Shown here one piece after another: positions 1 to 8,013 of a stretch of 22,619 bases of DNA. Each line of letters begins with the position of its first letter. Positions within the stretch are counted from its first letter, which is position 1. A model generated the notes under the pieces. The model searched no databases. It was given only the letters and a program-made list of their open reading frames with translations, and had not been told where the DNA came from. Source of the DNA: JAAUTS01 sp038250235 (GTDB lineage: Bacteria > Verrucomicrobiota > Verrucomicrobiia > Methylacidiphilales > JAAUTS01); NCBI GenBank assembly GCA_038250235.1, contig JBBSCO010000049.1, positions 1-22,619 on the forward strand, in the 5' to 3' direction. Made by a program: the position numbers and the translations under genes.

Positions 1-1442
1 CCTTCTGTAATTTTTTCGATCGAATAAATACTGGGAAGATTTGTCTCGTTCAGACAGTCCTGCAGATTACGGTAAAACTGACGGAACATAAAGGAGGCCA
101 ACGATGCGGGAAGTTTGGCCCCCCCCAGGTAAACATCCTGGTTATAAATGTTGAAACTGTCAGCATCTGTCCGGTAAAAAAGTTCGTAACGGATCAGAAC
201 TTTTTTACCGAGACAGATGGCTTCATCCACGAATTCAATCCTGTCGGAATAAAACCTGACCACCGTCTGGATGCGCTCTATATCCAGCAATTCTGTTCCG
301 CTTCGCCGCTCAAACTTCAAATACTTCCTCATCAGAACATTGATCTGCGTGTCCGTCATGGTGACTTTGGCATCCTCATCCGAAATTTTACGAACGGTGG
401 AACCTGATGCCATAAAGAGCATTCTCGGCAAGGGATTCGGCATCTGATCTTCTGGAACGTTGACCTTGTGCGAATCCGCCCAGTACTCACTTAACTCAGA
501 AGTGAAGTTAAGAATTTTGTAGGCATAAAAACCGTATGCGCCGAGAATGGCCAGCCCAAGCAAAAGGGCCAAGGCACCACCAAAAGTCAAATTGCCCCCG
601 CGCGAGGTCGCCAGATGAATAAAGGAAAAGAGCACCGATAAAAGTGTTCCCGCCGCAATCAGAATGGCAATCAACACGGAAGTCTGGGGAAGAATCAATG
701 AGGAGAAGTTTAACTTGGCCTTTTCCTTGAAATATTTTTCCTGCTCAGTTGAAACCCTTTCCTCCTGGATAAGTCGGATCTCCTGGCCGGTAATCCAGCG
801 GCCTTCAAAACGTCTTTTCCCTTCCTTCAGGTCTTCAGAGCGCTGCAACCAGGGCTTGAGATTGCTCTGAATCGCTTTATTCAAATCGGGATACAGTTGC
901 GTGGCCTCCTTGGCTGGATTGATGACAGCGGCAAGTTCCTCGGGGGTGTAGTCTTTGCTTTCATCAAAAACGTTCGCATTGCTGTTTTCCAGGGCTTTGG
1001 CCCGCCCTGCTTCTTTTTCCGCGACCTGTAGTCTTTCCACCGCAGTAAATTTTTTCCATTTTGCCGTTTCCAAACTCAAGATTTCTTTAGTCACGGGAAA
1101 ATCCGCTATAGCCTTGGCATAATCCGCCAGCAACACGTCGATCTGTTCTTTGGTGAGTTTGGAAATTGCCGGATCATGGATCTCAACCATCCGGGCCACG
1201 AGTTCTTTCTGGAAAGCACTCCGCTTTCCATCTGCGTCCATGATCATGAACACCAGCTCCTTCACTTCCACCTGCCGCGCCCTCAATACCTTGTACGTGG
1301 AATTGGGCATTTTAAGAACAACCAGTTGGTTTTCCTTCACCTCCAGCGTTTGGGCGGAAAGTATCGATCCCTGCTCTCCTGAAAAGAAGAACAAAGCCGC
1401 GACAGACATCAAAAAAATCCGTTTGTAGAAGGAATGAGGCAT
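1..1442 (-). CDS. Hypothetical membrane protein, partial (C-terminus off window)
   Basis: An uninterrupted minus-strand frame runs from an ATG at 1442 off the left edge, giving about 480 residues with no stop seen. The first ~30 residues (MPHSFYKRIFLMSVAALFFF...) look like a signal peptide. Residues ~35-240 are charged and rich in Lys/Glu, probably helical or coiled coil. Two hydrophobic segments lie at about 250-275 and 281-305. A mixed alpha/beta-looking region follows to the edge. The layout suggests an exported N-terminal domain, a membrane hairpin and a second extracytoplasmic or cytoplasmic domain. I do not recognise the family. There is no clear Shine-Dalgarno sequence, but the Met is followed at once by the signal-like segment, which supports the start. 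The gene is the last of a same-strand series and lies 129 bases after the 174-residue gene. The function is unknown. Confidence 0.8.
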   Translation of the reverse strand, partial: MPHSFYKRIFLMSVAALFFFSGEQGSILSAQTLEVKENQLVVLKMPNSTYKVLRARQVEVKELVFMIMDADGKRSAFQKELVARMVEIHDPAISKLTKEQIDVLLADYAKAIADFPVTKEILSLETAKWKKFTAVERLQVAEKEAGRAKALENSNANVFDESKDYTPEELAAVINPAKEATQLYPDLNKAIQSNLKPWLQRSEDLKEGKRRFEGRWITGQEIRLIQEERVSTEQEKYFKEKAKLNFSSLILPQTSVLIAILIAAGTLLSVLFSFIHLATSRGGNLTFGGALALLLGLAILGAYGFYAYKILNFTSELSEYWADSHKVNVPEDQMPNPLPRMLFMASGSTVRKISDEDAKVTMTDTQINVLMRKYLKFERRSGTELLDIERIQTVVRFYSDRIEFVDEAICLGKKVLIRYELFYRTDADSFNIYNQDVYLGGAKLPASLASFMFRQFYRNLQDCLNETNLPSIYSIEKITE

Positions 1443-1571
1443 ATAAAAGATAAATTCAATCACCCGTAATCAAAGAAAACTGGCCTGTTGATAGTTAAAA
1501 AGCCATCCCATTTTAACGGTATCTGACAGTCAGTAACTATTACGTAAGCAACCTCGAATAAATACTTAAGT

Positions 1572-2096
1572 CTATAGCAGTCCCCGATCGCGTAGATCTC
1601 GAATATTGGTTTGGCCAGAAGCCAGGATCATATCCAGCATGAACTTAAGAAGTGCCACTTCCCAACCCGCATCAACTCCGGCCAGCACGGTTGCCATCGG
1701 ATCTTTTCGTGCAACAACATCGTCTTTCACCTTGGCAATGACCTGGTCCAGGGGCTCATGAACTTCGTAAAAGCGTGTGTCAGACTTCTTCACAGAAAAC
1801 CCATATTTGAGCACGGCAAACTTATGGGCATGTTCGTTGACCTGATCGATGTATTTTTCTGCCTGGTCACCAAAACCTTCCAGCAGAAATTTGGACAGGT
1901 TGCCGGGAGTGATAATCTGGGGTCTTTCCGCCACAATGGTTCCTTCTCGAACAAACGATAGATTCACCTGATCCATGTCTTCGGTCACGAGATAATAGTT
2001 CACGAAGGAGTCACCAAAGGTCTCAAGCCTTTTTTCCGGGGGCAAAACCACGCGGGCCTGTTCCATGGCATAGTTGAAATCATCTGAATTCAGCAT
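1572..2096 (-). CDS. Conserved protein of unknown function, 174 aa
   Basis: A complete frame of 174 residues with no signal peptide, membrane segment or low-complexity stretch, so probably a soluble cytoplasmic protein. Its recognisable look is an N-terminal LPPEKRLETFG, a central RPQIITP, a KYGF segment and a helical C-terminus around WEVALLKFMLDMI. This resembles an uncharacterised conserved family I recall from diverse bacteria, in which the R-P-Q-I-I-T-P segment and the helical C-terminus are retained. No catalytic motif can be pointed to. A TATAAT-like hexamer lies about 60 bases upstream (2159-2164). The gene stands between the 601-residue gene, 177 bases upstream, and the partial membrane protein downstream. 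Coding status is secure; function is not assigned. Confidence 0.8.
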   Translation of the reverse strand: MLNSDDFNYAMEQARVVLPPEKRLETFGDSFVNYYLVTEDMDQVNLSFVREGTIVAERPQIITPGNLSKFLLEGFGDQAEKYIDQVNEHAHKFAVLKYGFSVKKSDTRFYEVHEPLDQVIAKVKDDVVARKDPMATVLAGVDAGWEVALLKFMLDMILASGQTNIRDLRDRGLL

Positions 2097-2158
2097 AGGT
2101 CTTTGTCAATTAAGCATGAGTAGCTATCGGAGACAACGAGATTAGGCCAGATTTCTTG

Positions 2159-2164
2159 ATTATA
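2159..2164 (-). promoter_or_regulatory. Possible -10 element for the 174-aa gene
   Basis: The minus strand reads TATAAT here, a perfect sigma-70 type -10 hexamer, 62 bases before the ATG at 2096. No convincing -35 hexamer is found 16-18 bases further upstream, so the call rests on the -10 alone. Confidence 0.3.
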
Positions 2165-2273
2165 CAAAACTGGTTCAAGGCTATAAAATGTCCCAAATTC
2201 CGGGGCCAACAAAACTACTGCTTACTGAAGATCAGAAAACTGTCTGTCTTCGTATAAAGAATGTAAAGCGGCA

Positions 2274-4079
2274 CTATCGGACGGCTGCCGATTTGAGCGG
2301 AATCTTGTCCGTACTGGATTTAATTTTCCCAACAGACTCTACTGGCTGTGTGCTGTGGCACGGGGTCGTTGTTTCAGAAGAGAGCACTTTTTCCTGCAAC
2401 TCCACCTCTCCTGAGAATTTTTCTTCCTTCGCTGGCTTCTTTTTTCCAGGCCCTTGGATATGGGGTTTCCGGGCGGCTTCAAGACCCCGGTGGGAAAAAT
2501 CAATTATATGCCCTTCACGCAACAGCCAAAGCAGGTCAGCCGCCACGGCGGATTCCCTTTGGGAAACAGAACCTCCGGCCACTTCAGGCCTCAGGGCCAC
2601 CATTGCTTTGAACTGTTCATCGCGCGGGGCCGAAGCATTGGCCTCCAGATATTCAAGTATCCCCCGCAGATCAACCGAGACCGGTGTCGTTTCACGTTCC
2701 AAATACTTGGGCCGTGCCACAGAAACATAGGTGATATTCTGATGTGCTTTGAAAATCTGCAACCCTTTGGAGCTCAGGTTCCGGCTGAGGGTATGGGCCA
2801 GAGGCAACGGGAATCGACGTAAATCGTCCCAAGTATAACGTACGAGTTGAACCACGGCGGGGGAGGAAGTATTGAGGGCGATAACGCCCTGTACCAGAAC
2901 CCGCTCCCGGATTTGCACGATGACTTTTTTCAGATGGGTTTCCCGAAAATGACGTTCCACTTCCGCGAGGCTTGACAGTTTAACCGAAGTCACTGCCGTG
3001 GTGGCATTGACTTCCGGTTCTGGAGCCGACGTTCCACTGTCCGCAGTTCCTTCTTCTGTTACGAACGCTTCTGTCGTCTCGGCGGAAGTTGGGTCCGGAG
3101 TTTCTTCCGGTAGAACACCTTCCACGGTTTCATCTGACTCCACAGTTTCCTGAGCCTTCACAACATCGGCAGGCTCCGCACTTTCAGAAAGGGAGGCGTG
3201 GGGAACTTTTTTTTCCGCAGGATCCTGGGGAAAATATTCATCCTTCCAACTCTGCTCTTCCTTCCACTTCTGGATCGACTCTTCGTCCTTGACCATTTTG
3301 ATGCGGCTTTTGTAAACATCAAAAGGCACGCTTGCAAAACGCTCGGCATGAAGTTTTGAAATTTTCGAGGGATAATCGTGGTAATTGGAAGGTCCCAGAA
3401 GCGTACCGCTCATGCCACAGACCGCTATAAAGGGATAAACGCCTTTGGGTGGTTCCACCGCCACACGTTCTTTCCGGTACAAGGATTCCACATGATTGCC
3501 CAGGACATGCGATACGGCGTCCCCTTCGCTCGACCAGACACTGCCGTCGGCTTTGCACTGGAACAGTGCCGGGGAATCGACCGAGGCACGCTTGAATTCA
3601 ACCAGATAACGTTCGGGCTTTTCCAACACCAGTTTGGCCAGGTCAAAAAGCGGATAGGCTTTGGCCGAGGTTTTGATTTGTTTGGCCATCCCCTCCACCC
3701 CGTGCCTGTCAGGTATAAATTGCAGATTCCACCCGGTTAAAATTTCCGGTCTGGATTCACGTTCGGGGCGGGGGGATCTGTTGCGGTCTTCGTGAACGGG
3801 ACGTCCGCCCGAACGTTCATTGCGGGATCCAGAGCCCTGGGACCTGTCGGCAGGTCTGGGAGGACGGCTGCCACCACCACTGCCACCGCCGGGACGTGGT
3901 CCACGGTCGTCACGGCGTTTTCCAAAACCGCCACGGCGCTCTCCACCGCTGTCCTTCTCGGCCATTCGGGACATGCGTTCGGTCGAATCTGTTTCCTTAG
4001 CCCAGGACGGCACAAAACTATTGGCCAAATCCAATTCAAGGCTGGAAAGATCGACGGGGGCGGGATTCTTCTTGGTCAT
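2274..4079 (-). CDS. Large RG-rich conserved protein, putative nucleic-acid binder, 601 aa
   Basis: A 601-residue frame beginning MTKKNPAPVDLSS. Residues ~43-112 are low complexity, dominated by Gly, Arg, Pro and Ser with several RG/RGG-like spots (ERRGGFGKRRDDRGPRPGGG), as seen in RNA-binding tails. A folded domain follows at ~113-285 with a distinctive CGMSGTLLGPSNYHDYP segment and a W-K rich end. Residues ~290-368 are acidic and Glu/Thr/Pro rich, probably disordered. A second folded region (~370-545) contains LLWLLREGHIIDF, which could be the end of a winged helix. The tail is basic. I recall similar proteins of unknown function in Verrucomicrobiota, but cannot confirm this without a search. 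There are no membrane segments. RNA or DNA binding is inferred from composition only. The gene starts 166 bases after the PIN toxin gene. Confidence 0.8.
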   Translation of the reverse strand: MTKKNPAPVDLSSLELDLANSFVPSWAKETDSTERMSRMAEKDSGGERRGGFGKRRDDRGPRPGGGSGGGSRPPRPADRSQGSGSRNERSGGRPVHEDRNRSPRPERESRPEILTGWNLQFIPDRHGVEGMAKQIKTSAKAYPLFDLAKLVLEKPERYLVEFKRASVDSPALFQCKADGSVWSSEGDAVSHVLGNHVESLYRKERVAVEPPKGVYPFIAVCGMSGTLLGPSNYHDYPSKISKLHAERFASVPFDVYKSRIKMVKDEESIQKWKEEQSWKDEYFPQDPAEKKVPHASLSESAEPADVVKAQETVESDETVEGVLPEETPDPTSAETTEAFVTEEGTADSGTSAPEPEVNATTAVTSVKLSSLAEVERHFRETHLKKVIVQIRERVLVQGVIALNTSSPAVVQLVRYTWDDLRRFPLPLAHTLSRNLSSKGLQIFKAHQNITYVSVARPKYLERETTPVSVDLRGILEYLEANASAPRDEQFKAMVALRPEVAGGSVSQRESAVAADLLWLLREGHIIDFSHRGLEAARKPHIQGPGKKKPAKEEKFSGEVELQEKVLSSETTTPCHSTQPVESVGKIKSSTDKIPLKSAAVR

Positions 4080-4245
4080 GGGTTAAAAAGTGTATCGGGT
4101 TTCCGGAAATAGGGAAACAAGAACGTTTTCCTATGGCCAGAAAAATCCAGGGGGGGCTTCACACGCAATGCTTCTGCAACCAGTGTCCTGACAGTAAAAA
4201 AAGGAAAGGTGATCACTAAATGGTGAATAGCCTGCTTTTAAACAT

Positions 4246-4653
4246 TTACTCGTTCCAGGCATATTGAGGGGACAATATCCTGATACTGTTGCATGGATCT
4301 GAAGGAAAATGTTTAGTATTTCCAATGACAAGAACTGGCTCGTCCAAAGGATGCGCTGATTCAAGAAAAGGAGTTTCCCAAGAGTCTGGAGATACCTTCC
4401 CCTTCCATGGCTTGGAATTGACCTGCTCATGGAAAGAAAATTCATCCAGCAAGCCAGAGACTTGGCCCGGCTTAAAGCTAAATTTTTCCCGCGACAGAAC
4501 CTCACGATACTCAGCAAGAATGCGGTTATCCCAAGCCAGAACCACATCCCCTCTCAACAAAGCTTCTATAATCCGACCCGGTGGCCCTTGGGCATCGAGG
4601 GGTTCGGAAATAATGACATTGGCATCGAAAACCCAAACGGGCGGCGGCTTCAT
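4246..4653 (-). CDS. PIN-domain toxin (VapC-like ribonuclease, COG1569 type)
   Basis: A 135-residue protein with the PIN nuclease layout. VFDANVIIS carries the first acidic residue (D10), RILAEYREVL the second (E48), and PDSWETPFLESA the third cluster (D90, E93, E98). LVIGNTKHFP near the end matches the usual V-T-G-N-x-K-H-F-P block of this PIN subfamily. Such proteins are Mg-dependent ribonucleases that act as toxins and are held inactive by a cognate antitoxin. The third cluster usually reads DPDD but here reads DSWE, losing one acidic residue, so activity may be altered. An AGGG lies just before the ATG. That ATG overlaps a stop in another frame as TAATG, the coupling expected when an antitoxin sits directly upstream. 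A Phd-like antitoxin frame does lie upstream, but ends 144 bases short (4798-4941). Confidence 0.8.
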   Translation of the reverse strand: MKPPPVWVFDANVIISEPLDAQGPPGRIIEALLRGDVVLAWDNRILAEYREVLSREKFSFKPGQVSGLLDEFSFHEQVNSKPWKGKVSPDSWETPFLESAHPLDEPVLVIGNTKHFPSDPCNSIRILSPQYAWNE

Positions 4654-5107
4654 TACGCCCTATTCTTTTTGCCGGACTGCGCGAATTTCCGCATCCTAGT
4701 TAGTCGTGCACATCGTGGACGAGCCAGATTTAGAAGCCCTGCGGCGCATGCAGAAAATCCCCCGTAGGGCGCGGTCACGCACGTGGGCTCGAAAATCCTA
4801 CAGGAGTGTTTTTTCTGAAGTGAGCAAAAGAATAGCACTAGGGATACCACCCTTGGTAATGACCAAAGAGCATTCCCTCTCCAGTTTTTTCCATGCTTTC
4901 CTAAGAGTTGCGGTCAACTGACGGGATGCAATAGTCTTCATGAAACAACACTTGTACAACAGATGCCCTGCGCCAAGGAGGAACCTTTCAGCGTAAGCAT
5001 GTTTAAAAGCGTTCCAAAAACACCGCGACCCTGGTCTTCAACATACGGATTGGGATGACAAAGATCGGGAGGTCTTGCATGGAGGCATTCCTGAATCCGC
5101 ATCCAGC
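4654..5107. other. Spacer between thiC and the PIN toxin gene
   Basis: This 454-base stretch has no long gene. It holds the 47-residue antitoxin-like frame (4798-4941) and a likely relic of its C-terminal half (4654-4797). The part from 4942 to 5107, just after the thiC stop, should contain the thiC terminator and the promoter of the toxin unit, but I see no strong hairpin with a T run and no clear promoter. Confidence 0.5.
4798..4941 (-). CDS. Short Phd/YefM-like antitoxin, probably C-terminally truncated
   Basis: A 47-residue frame starting MKTIASRQLTATLRKAWKKL and containing LVITKGGIPSAILLL. The order of a short beta strand, a helix, then V-I-T-x-x-G-x-P-x-A-I-L-L is the signature of the DNA-binding half of Phd/YefM antitoxins. 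These repress their own promoter and neutralise a downstream toxin through a C-terminal helix. The family is usually about 75-100 residues, and here a TAG comes directly after SEKTLL. The 144 bases between this stop and the toxin ATG could encode the missing ~47 residues, but no frame continues cleanly: the same frame meets another stop at 4696-4698, while a different frame ends in TAATG on the toxin start. I infer an antitoxin broken by a nonsense or frameshift change, or an unusually short one. No Shine-Dalgarno sequence is evident. Confidence 0.55.
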   Translation of the reverse strand: MKTIASRQLTATLRKAWKKLERECSLVITKGGIPSAILLLTSEKTLL

Positions 5108-7036
5108 TCACACTTTAGAGTAAACTTCCGAGCCCTTCTCCACGAACTCTTTCGACTTGGCTTCCATGCCCTTTTTGAGCGCTTCCTCTTCCTTGAGTCC
5201 GAGTTCATCCGCGTATCTGCGGACGTCTTCGGTTATTTTCATGGAACAGAACTGCGGCCCGCACATGGAACAGAAGTGGGCGGTTTTGGCTCCATCCTGG
5301 GGTAAGGTCTCATCGTGGAAATCACGGGCCTTAAGAGGATCCAGCCCCAGGTTGAACTGGTCTTCCCAGCGGAATTCGAAGCGGGCTTTGCTCAAAGCAT
5401 TGTCGCGATACTGCGCACCAGGATGGCCCTTGGCCAAATCGGCAGCGTGGGCCGCCAGCTTGTAGGTGATGACCCCTTCCCTGACGTCGTCTTTATTGGG
5501 CAGACCCAGATGTTCTTTGGGTGTGACATAACAAAGCATTGCACAGCCATACCAGCCGATCATGGCCGCCCCGATGCCGCTGGTGATGTGGTCATATCCT
5601 GGAGCGATGTCGGTGGTCAGAGGTCCAAGGGTGTAGAAGGGCGCTTCATGGCACCATTCCAACTGCTTTTCCATGTTTTCCTGAATCATGTGCATCGGCA
5701 CGTGGCCGGGACCTTCGTTCATGACTTGGACACCTTTGGCCCAGGCACGCTTGGTCAGGTCTCCCTGCACTTCTAGCTCGCCGAACTGTGCTTCGTCATT
5801 GGCATCGGCAATGGATCCGGGACGGAGTCCGTCCCCAATGCTGAAGCTGACATCATAAGCGGCCATGATGTCGCAGATGTCGTCCCAATGGGTATAGAGG
5901 AAATTCTCCTTGTGATGCGTCAGGCACCACTTGGCCATGATGGAACCACCGCGACTGACAATGCCGGTCATTCGGCGGGCCGTCAGTGGAACAAAACGCA
6001 GAAGTACTCCGGCATGTATGGTGAAGTAATCCACACCCTGCTCCGCCTGTTCGATCAGGGTATCACGATACAGTTCCCAGGTCAGATCTTCCGCCTTGCC
6101 GCCGACTTTTTCCAGGGCCTGATAAATCGGCACAGTTCCGATCGGCACAGGCGAATTACGGATGATCCATTCACGGGTGGCATGAATATTTTTACCTGTG
6201 GAAAGATCCATCACGGTGTCCGCTCCCCAAAAGGTGGACCAGCGCATCTTTTCCACTTCTTCCTCAATGGATGAGGTGATGGCACTGTTGCCGATGTTGG
6301 CATTGATTTTGACCAGGAAATTACGTCCGATGATCATCGGCTCCAATTCGGGATGATTGATGTTGGCCGGGATGATGGCACGGCCACGGGCCACTTCGTC
6401 ACGGACAAACTCAGGCGTGATTTCCTTCGGAAGAGCCGCACCGAAGGCGTTTCCTGGGTGTTGCAGGCGAAGGGAATTGCGGGCCGCCTTGGCATCCATC
6501 TCGATGTCGGCTTTGGCCGACTGCAGTTTCATATTTTCGCGAATGGCGATGAATTCCATTTCGGGGGTGATAATCCCCTGACGGGCGTAGTGAAGCTGGG
6601 TGACGGGGGTTCCTTTGGAAGCTCTCAGGGCCTTGCGTTTGTGAGGATAGATTTCCAAAGAACCGTTACGTCCACCTTTTTCGCTGGCCCAGCGGACATG
6701 TTCTTCAGAAAGATAGCCGTTGTCGACCGGTTGGAGCGGGCGACCTTCGTAGGATTCCACATCACCACGTCCTATGACCCAGGACTCACGCAGGGCTGGC
6801 AGCCCTTTTTGAACATCACGGTGAAAGGCAGAATCGGTCCAAGGACCACTCGTATCGTAAACGCGGACAGGATCGTTCGGCTCAAGTACACCGGAAAAAG
6901 TTTTAGTGGGGTGCAGAGTAATCTCACGAAAAGGAACCCGGACTCCGGACTGTTGGCCCTCGACGTAAACTTTTTGGGAATTGGGAAATGACAGATCCGT
7001 GCTGTCGGTTTCAATACTGTTTTTTTTCGCGATCAT
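5108..7036 (-). CDS. thiC: Phosphomethylpyrimidine synthase ThiC
   Basis: ThiC is a radical-SAM enzyme that rearranges aminoimidazole ribotide to hydroxymethylpyrimidine phosphate, the pyrimidine half of thiamine. The 642-residue product matches the family length. Recognisable blocks include YARQGIITPEMEFIAIRE, VPIGTVPIYQALEKVGG, GVDYFTIHAGVLLR, SRGGSIMAKWCLTHH, EGPGHVPMHMI and, near the C-terminus, CSMCGPQFCSM, the C-x2-C-x4-C cluster that binds the [4Fe-4S] centre. The frame stays open upstream to a TTG at 7132, but that part lies inside the TPP riboswitch. The start is therefore placed at the ATG at 7036, preceded by GAGGAG at 7044-7049 with good spacing. The gene is monocistronic in appearance and controlled by the riboswitch. 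Confidence 0.97.
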   Translation of the reverse strand: MIAKKNSIETDSTDLSFPNSQKVYVEGQQSGVRVPFREITLHPTKTFSGVLEPNDPVRVYDTSGPWTDSAFHRDVQKGLPALRESWVIGRGDVESYEGRPLQPVDNGYLSEEHVRWASEKGGRNGSLEIYPHKRKALRASKGTPVTQLHYARQGIITPEMEFIAIRENMKLQSAKADIEMDAKAARNSLRLQHPGNAFGAALPKEITPEFVRDEVARGRAIIPANINHPELEPMIIGRNFLVKINANIGNSAITSSIEEEVEKMRWSTFWGADTVMDLSTGKNIHATREWIIRNSPVPIGTVPIYQALEKVGGKAEDLTWELYRDTLIEQAEQGVDYFTIHAGVLLRFVPLTARRMTGIVSRGGSIMAKWCLTHHKENFLYTHWDDICDIMAAYDVSFSIGDGLRPGSIADANDEAQFGELEVQGDLTKRAWAKGVQVMNEGPGHVPMHMIQENMEKQLEWCHEAPFYTLGPLTTDIAPGYDHITSGIGAAMIGWYGCAMLCYVTPKEHLGLPNKDDVREGVITYKLAAHAADLAKGHPGAQYRDNALSKARFEFRWEDQFNLGLDPLKARDFHDETLPQDGAKTAHFCSMCGPQFCSMKITEDVRRYADELGLKEEEALKKGMEAKSKEFVEKGSEVYSKV

Positions 7037-7044
7037 CGTTTTTC

Positions 7045-7069
7045 TCCTCAAGGTGAAACTGTCGGAGGA
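7045..7069 (-). promoter_or_regulatory. Possible Shine-Dalgarno-sequestering hairpin of thiC
   Basis: Between the riboswitch and the thiC start, the minus strand reads TCCTC (7065-7069) and then GAGGA (7045-7049), separated by a 15-base loop. The second arm contains the thiC Shine-Dalgarno sequence. Pairing would hide the ribosome binding site. This fits a translational expression platform in which ligand binding favours the closed form, but a five-pair stem alone is weak evidence. Confidence 0.4.
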
Positions 7070-7095
7070 TGAAAACGCGAAGAAAAGTGGAACAA

Positions 7096-7187
7096 CCACT
7101 CCCTGCGTCGGCATGATCCGTATCAGGTTCAATGGGTCATCGGGTTTGGTCCCGAACTCTCAGCCTGCACCAGCAGACTCCCCTAAA
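7096..7187 (-). ncRNA. TPP riboswitch (THI element) upstream of thiC
   Basis: The minus strand shows the conserved core of the thiamine pyrophosphate riboswitch in order: GGGGAGTC, then GCAGGCTGAGA (CTGAGA at 7158-7163), then ACCCATTGAACCTGATACGG, then ATGCCGACGCAGGGA. These correspond to the CUGAGA pyrimidine-binding bulge and the ACCUGAU...GGAUNAUGCC...CGNAGGGA pyrophosphate-binding arm. It lies 60 bases before the thiC ATG and on the same strand, the standard location for feedback repression of thiamine synthesis by TPP. Confidence 0.96.
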
Positions 7188-7190
7188 ATG

Positions 7191-7218
7191 AAACTAAGCG
7201 GTGCGCGGTAGCTTGCAA
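7191..7218 (-). promoter_or_regulatory. Possible promoter of the thiC transcript
   Basis: The minus strand has TTGCAA (7213-7218) and TAGTTT (7191-7196) separated by 16 bases, directly before the first riboswitch stem. This position would start transcription within a few bases of the riboswitch 5' end. The -10 match is poor, so the call rests on position. Confidence 0.3.
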
Positions 7219-7266
7219 GGAAAAGCTGTGGATAGATGTTGCTGAAGCCAGGAGCCTGGGAAATTT

Positions 7267-8013
7267 TCAGGGGTCGACCTGTTGAGTCAGCTTATCGTCC
7301 CATTTCAGCCCGAAGGCCTCATAAAAAAGCTGGATTGTTCTGGGCCGGTCGCCGATGCCTCCCGGGATGAACACCGTCACCACTTTCTTGCCCTTCGGCG
7401 TTTTTCCAAAACCATTGAACCATACCGCTCCGTTGACAGTTCCGGTTTTCCCGTAAAGTTTCACCGCAGGATCCGGACTTGGCCAGAACATGGCTTTTTC
7501 CAGTTCAGCCTGAACCTCCGGTTTTTGAATCCAGCTTCCGGATGCCACTTTGATCATGAAAGCATGATTCAATTCGGGACTTGTTTTAAGAATGCCTCCC
7601 GCCACTACTTTGCGGGGCTGCGGTCCGATCCAATCCTGTCCGGCCACCTGCGTAAAAAGACCAGAGCGCCGCACGAAATCTGTCAGTCTGTCTTTCCCTA
7701 TCTCTTGCACAAACGGAACGAAATAGTCGTTGCTGGAATAAAACATGGCCTGGGTCAGGGTCACCCTGCGGGGACTTCCCGGGACATGTTTGTCGGCAAC
7801 CGTCTTCAAGGTTGAGGCACGCACTGTCCCCTGCTCAATCCCGGCCCAAGCCAGCACGATTTTAAAAGTCGAGGCAGTTGAAACCTCCCGCTTCTGTAAT
7901 GCCGTATTCCCCTTTAAAGTTGTTCTGCCGTCCTCAGTCTCCAGCACCAGGTAATCCTGTCCTAACAGGAAGACTGGTGATAAGAGAAACAACAGCAGCG
8001 GACAAAATCTCAT
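7267..8013 (-). CDS. Exported serine penicillin-recognising enzyme (PBP/class D beta-lactamase-like)
   Basis: A 248-residue protein with an N-terminal signal peptide (MRFCPLLLFLLSPVFLLG) and the three active-site motifs of the serine penicillin-binding fold: STFK at 48-51 with S48 as nucleophile, SSN at 93-95, and KTG at 189-191. Total length and the STFK sequence are those of class D (OXA-type) beta-lactamases. However, the second motif is S-x-N as in transpeptidases and carboxypeptidases, not S-x-V, and the YGN motif of class D enzymes is missing. I therefore read it as a small class-D-like transpeptidase-fold protein acting on peptidoglycan in the periplasm. A divergent beta-lactamase is also possible. 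Its ATG overlaps the lysC stop by four bases (ATGA), so the two genes are translationally coupled. Confidence 0.8.
   Translation of the reverse strand: MRFCPLLLFLLSPVFLLGQDYLVLETEDGRTTLKGNTALQKREVSTASTFKIVLAWAGIEQGTVRASTLKTVADKHVPGSPRRVTLTQAMFYSSNDYFVPFVQEIGKDRLTDFVRRSGLFTQVAGQDWIGPQPRKVVAGGILKTSPELNHAFMIKVASGSWIQKPEVQAELEKAMFWPSPDPAVKLYGKTGTVNGAVWFNGFGKTPKGKKVVTVFIPGGIGDRPRTIQLFYEAFGLKWDDKLTQQVDP

Noticed and set aside
4131..4547. 138-codon minus-strand frame overlapping the PIN toxin
   Set aside because: Different frame of the same strand as a clear PIN domain; product looks random.
7037..7132. Extension of thiC to an upstream TTG at 7132
   Set aside because: The extra codons lie within the TPP riboswitch and leader; a good Shine-Dalgarno sequence precedes the ATG at 7036.
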